Translations under genes and position numbers: made by a program
Shown: in pieces, positions 63,001 to 64,000 of the stretch
Numbering within the stretch: position 1 is the stretch's first letter
Layout of the letters: each line of letters opens with the position of its first letter
Assembly (NCBI RefSeq): GCF_014750685.1
Contig: NZ_JAAXGE010000001.1
Location: 186,001 to 250,000 of the forward strand
Source: Bacteroides sp. GM023
GTDB lineage: Bacteria > Bacteroidota > Bacteroidia > Bacteroidales > Bacteroidaceae
Length of the DNA stretch: 64,000 nucleotides
Direction: 5' to 3'
Notes under the pieces: model-generated
Database searches by the model: none
Told to the model about the DNA's origin: nothing
The model's input: only the letters and a program-made list of their open reading frames with translations

Positions 63001-64000
63001 TCTTCCAGCAGGCAGATGATATTGCGGGGAGCGGAACGGTTGCTTCCTTCTTCTTTGAAGTGAAGGATTTGTTTACCTTCATCATTCACGGCGTAAAGTC
63101 CGTCGTTGTCCGTAGCTATCCAGGCAACGTTCTGACGGTCTACAAGGATGCTCATCACACAGCTTGAGCCGATTTCGCTTTTAGGAAATGATTTATAGCC
63201 GTAATAGTTGAACTTGTTCGGCATGGACGGAATCATCAGCAGTCCTTTTTGGAAGATGCCCAGCCAAAGGTTGCCGTCTTTATCTTCGAGGATAGAATGG
63301 ACTTTGGACGAGCTAAGGTCGAATACGCCGTTATGTACGTCATAGTCGTCTATACTGTTCGTACTCCGGTTGTATATCTTCAATCCGAAACCTTCGGTTC
63401 CTATATAGAGATTATTGTTGTTATCAATAGTCAGGGTCTTGATACTAAGACGGTTGTTACCTTTGTAGGGAATAGGGGTGAATTGGCTGTTGGACGGGTT
63501 TAGTTTCATTAATCCGCCGTTCAGGGTACTGATAAATAATGTTCCTTCCTTATCCTCGCAGAAGCAGGATATATCTTCCGAAGTCAGTTGGCCGGGTGCG
63601 GTGAAGTTTTGTACCTGTCCGTTGGAAGGCGTATAGCAGAATAACCCTTTGTTTTCGGTGGCAATCCATATATTCTGTTTAGAGTCTTCGTAGATGGTTT
63701 GTATGAAATAGCTTTGTATCTTCCTGTTTAGTTCCTCCTGAGGGATGAATTCGTTTTCTTTCAGTGAGATGATACCGCCGCCATATGTTCCGAGCCATAT
63801 CTCTCCGTTTTGCAGTTCGATGATGTTGGCGGAAGTTTGTGGAGCCATGTTATCCCGGTTGTGCCGGATGGGGATGGACTGGAAAGTATGGGTTGCCTGG
63901 TCGTAGATTTGTATTCCGTTGATGCAGGCTATCCAAAAGCGCCCTTTGCTGTCCTCGAACAGAGTCTTTACGTAATTGTTCAGCAACGCGTCGGGTTCAT
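60099..64000 (-). CDS. Hybrid two-component system sensor/regulator (HTCS), truncated at the window edge
   Basis: The open frame runs through the window edge, so the N-terminus (signal peptide and first propeller blades) is missing; about 1300 residues are visible. They show two-component propeller repeats (EDSKGRFWIACINGIQIYD, EDNEGLLWIGTCNGLSCF, DDKGFIWVGTSEGLYKFD), a Y_Y_Y domain, one membrane helix (VLWSCLLVLVLYALTMYVI) and HisKA with NISHEIRTPMTLI. Then come a HATPase (NALSNAF-type VLSNAFKYTSDGG, DDGIGI, GTGIGLHLA), a receiver with VISDIMMPEMDG and IVKPFN, and an AraC-type HTH at the C-terminus. It would sense a periplasmic glycan and activate target genes. The adjacent pullulanase suggests starch-like substrates, but the gene order alone does not show this. 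Confidence 0.93.
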   Translation of the reverse strand, partial: EPDALLNNYVKTLFEDSKGRFWIACINGIQIYDQATHTFQSIPIRHNRDNMAPQTSANIIELQNGEIWLGTYGGGIISLKENEFIPQEELNRKIQSYFIQTIYEDSKQNIWIATENKGLFCYTPSNGQVQNFTAPGQLTSEDISCFCEDKEGTLFISTLNGGLMKLNPSNSQFTPIPYKGNNRLSIKTLTIDNNNNLYIGTEGFGLKIYNRSTNSIDDYDVHNGVFDLSSSKVHSILEDKDGNLWLGIFQKGLLMIPSMPNKFNYYGYKSFPKSEIGSSCVMSILVDRQNVAWIATDNDGLYAVNDEGKQILHFKEEGSNRSAPRNIICLLEDSEHKLWIGSYLSGLTLMNKQTGVCTPVNEQLSTPKASDNKKIFCIAEDRNQHIWVGTYGSGVYKMDISGKVINQYQSSKSQNENWQVNKLCNDWINCIIEDNEGLLWIGTCNGLSCFNPKTENFINYLSQNNLLPNTFVHTLLQDDKGFIWVGTSEGLYKFDKRTQKFSIYTTQQGLPSDVICGMVQDDMNNYWISTHQGMSKLIADTETFINYTASDGIQGNEFTRGAFYKDHRGKIYFGGTGGVTSFYPKDIAEPDKKLRIEITDFILGNHSVRKGDMLGKHAITDSDVMDATRFTLTYEQNSFRMELSTLDFANPERIIYQYKIKELETNWLNTSPGMNRVSYANLSPGTYTLMVRAKDNKSTSDIRTVEIVVTPPWYNTWWAKVLWSCLLVLVLYALTMYVISRIHRRQEIMKQRHQEQINEAKLQFFINISHEIRTPMTLIISPLEKLIAEHSEKQQVYLMIYRNAQRILRLINQLMDIRKLDKGQMHLKFRETDMVGFIEDLMQTFNYQAQKKNITFTFDKELPDADSLKVWIDLNNFDKVLMNVLSNAFKYTSDGGNIHILLKTGHNSAYRGALKDYFEICVTDDGIGIDKDKIKQIFERFYQINNDMTQSNFGTGIGLHLARSLVKLHHGLIKAENREDEQGTRFIIRLPLGSDHLKTDELENPDEAGSDLLMSQLSKDTLYETDNENAMADEVKKPKAKTRYRVLIIEDDDEIRQYMRNELNTDFRISECTNGREGLEVILRDKPDLVISDIMMPEMDGITLCRKVKQNININHIPVILLTAKSKAEDRIEGLETGADAYIVKPFNTEILRTTASNLIANRERLRGQLIGEQQVEEKIVKIEMKSNDEILMGKVMKTINEHLTDPALNVEMLAANVGMSRVHMHRKLKELTNQSARDFIRNIRLKQAATLLREKNLSISEVAYATGFSNLSHFSNSFREFYGISPTEYKEQPDVPQE

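Overview
The window is chromosomal DNA from a gut Bacteroides species (Bacteroidota, order Bacteroidales), most likely near B. thetaiotaomicron, B. ovatus or B. xylanisolvens. The evidence is two hybrid two-component regulators with AraC output domains, a SusC/SusD pair, an ECF sigma/FecR pair, two sodium-pumping decarboxylase modules with the succinate-to-propionate genes, type B ribosomal protein L31, and many promoters of the Bacteroides type (-7 TAnnTTTG, sometimes with a -33 TTTG about 19 bp upstream). The species is inferred. Most of the window is ordinary core genome, with accessory or unexplained DNA at about 13.6-14.2, 23.2-23.6 and 53.3-56.9 kb.

Layout. 0-8 kb: the start of a chromate transporter, overlapped by a hybrid two-component system, then purL. 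8-14 kb: LysE-type exporter, DUF4924 protein, rfbD, prfC, and an orphan ECF sigma/anti-sigma pair, followed by a 0.7-kb gene-free stretch that looks like a structured RNA. 14-18 kb: gamma, alpha (biotin-bearing) and beta subunits of a Na+-translocating decarboxylase. 18-23 kb: an RND efflux operon (adaptor, pump, TolC-like channel) behind an intergenic region with an unusual 22-bp-periodic dyad array. 24-33 kb: rpmE2, class II fba, a TPR protein, the mce-mmdABCD operon (including an OadG subunit fused to a lamin-tail-like domain) and a FemAB-like acyltransferase. 33-39 kb: an orphan SusC/SusD pair and a beta-carbonic anhydrase. 39-45 kb: nitroreductase, small membrane protein, DUF2520 protein, kdsC, maf, a large TPR protein and a DUF418 protein. 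45-53 kb: a porin, an orphan ABC-type binding lipoprotein, pgk, nth, an MFS transporter, pheS and a secreted TonB-C-like protein. 53-57 kb: heptamer repeats, a second 22-bp dyad array, a regulator-like protein with an N-terminal HTH and an RpoA-alpha-CTD-like C-terminus behind a structured leader, a small acidic protein, and an ATPase/putative PD-(D/E)XK nuclease pair next to tRNA-Ala. 57-64 kb: DUF4286 protein, ruvC, a lipoprotein pullulanase and a second hybrid two-component system cut by the window edge.

Functionally, the clearest theme is anaerobic C3/C4 acid metabolism: epimerase, carboxyltransferase, biotin carrier and beta subunit would convert methylmalonyl-CoA to propionyl-CoA while pumping Na+, and a second, divergent set of decarboxylase subunits lies about 10 kb away. 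The most unusual features are non-coding. Two intergenic regions carry dyad repeats with exactly the same 22-bp period but unrelated sequences. Six junctions carry short repeats of about 7 bp, four of them lying within about 10 nt of a start codon.
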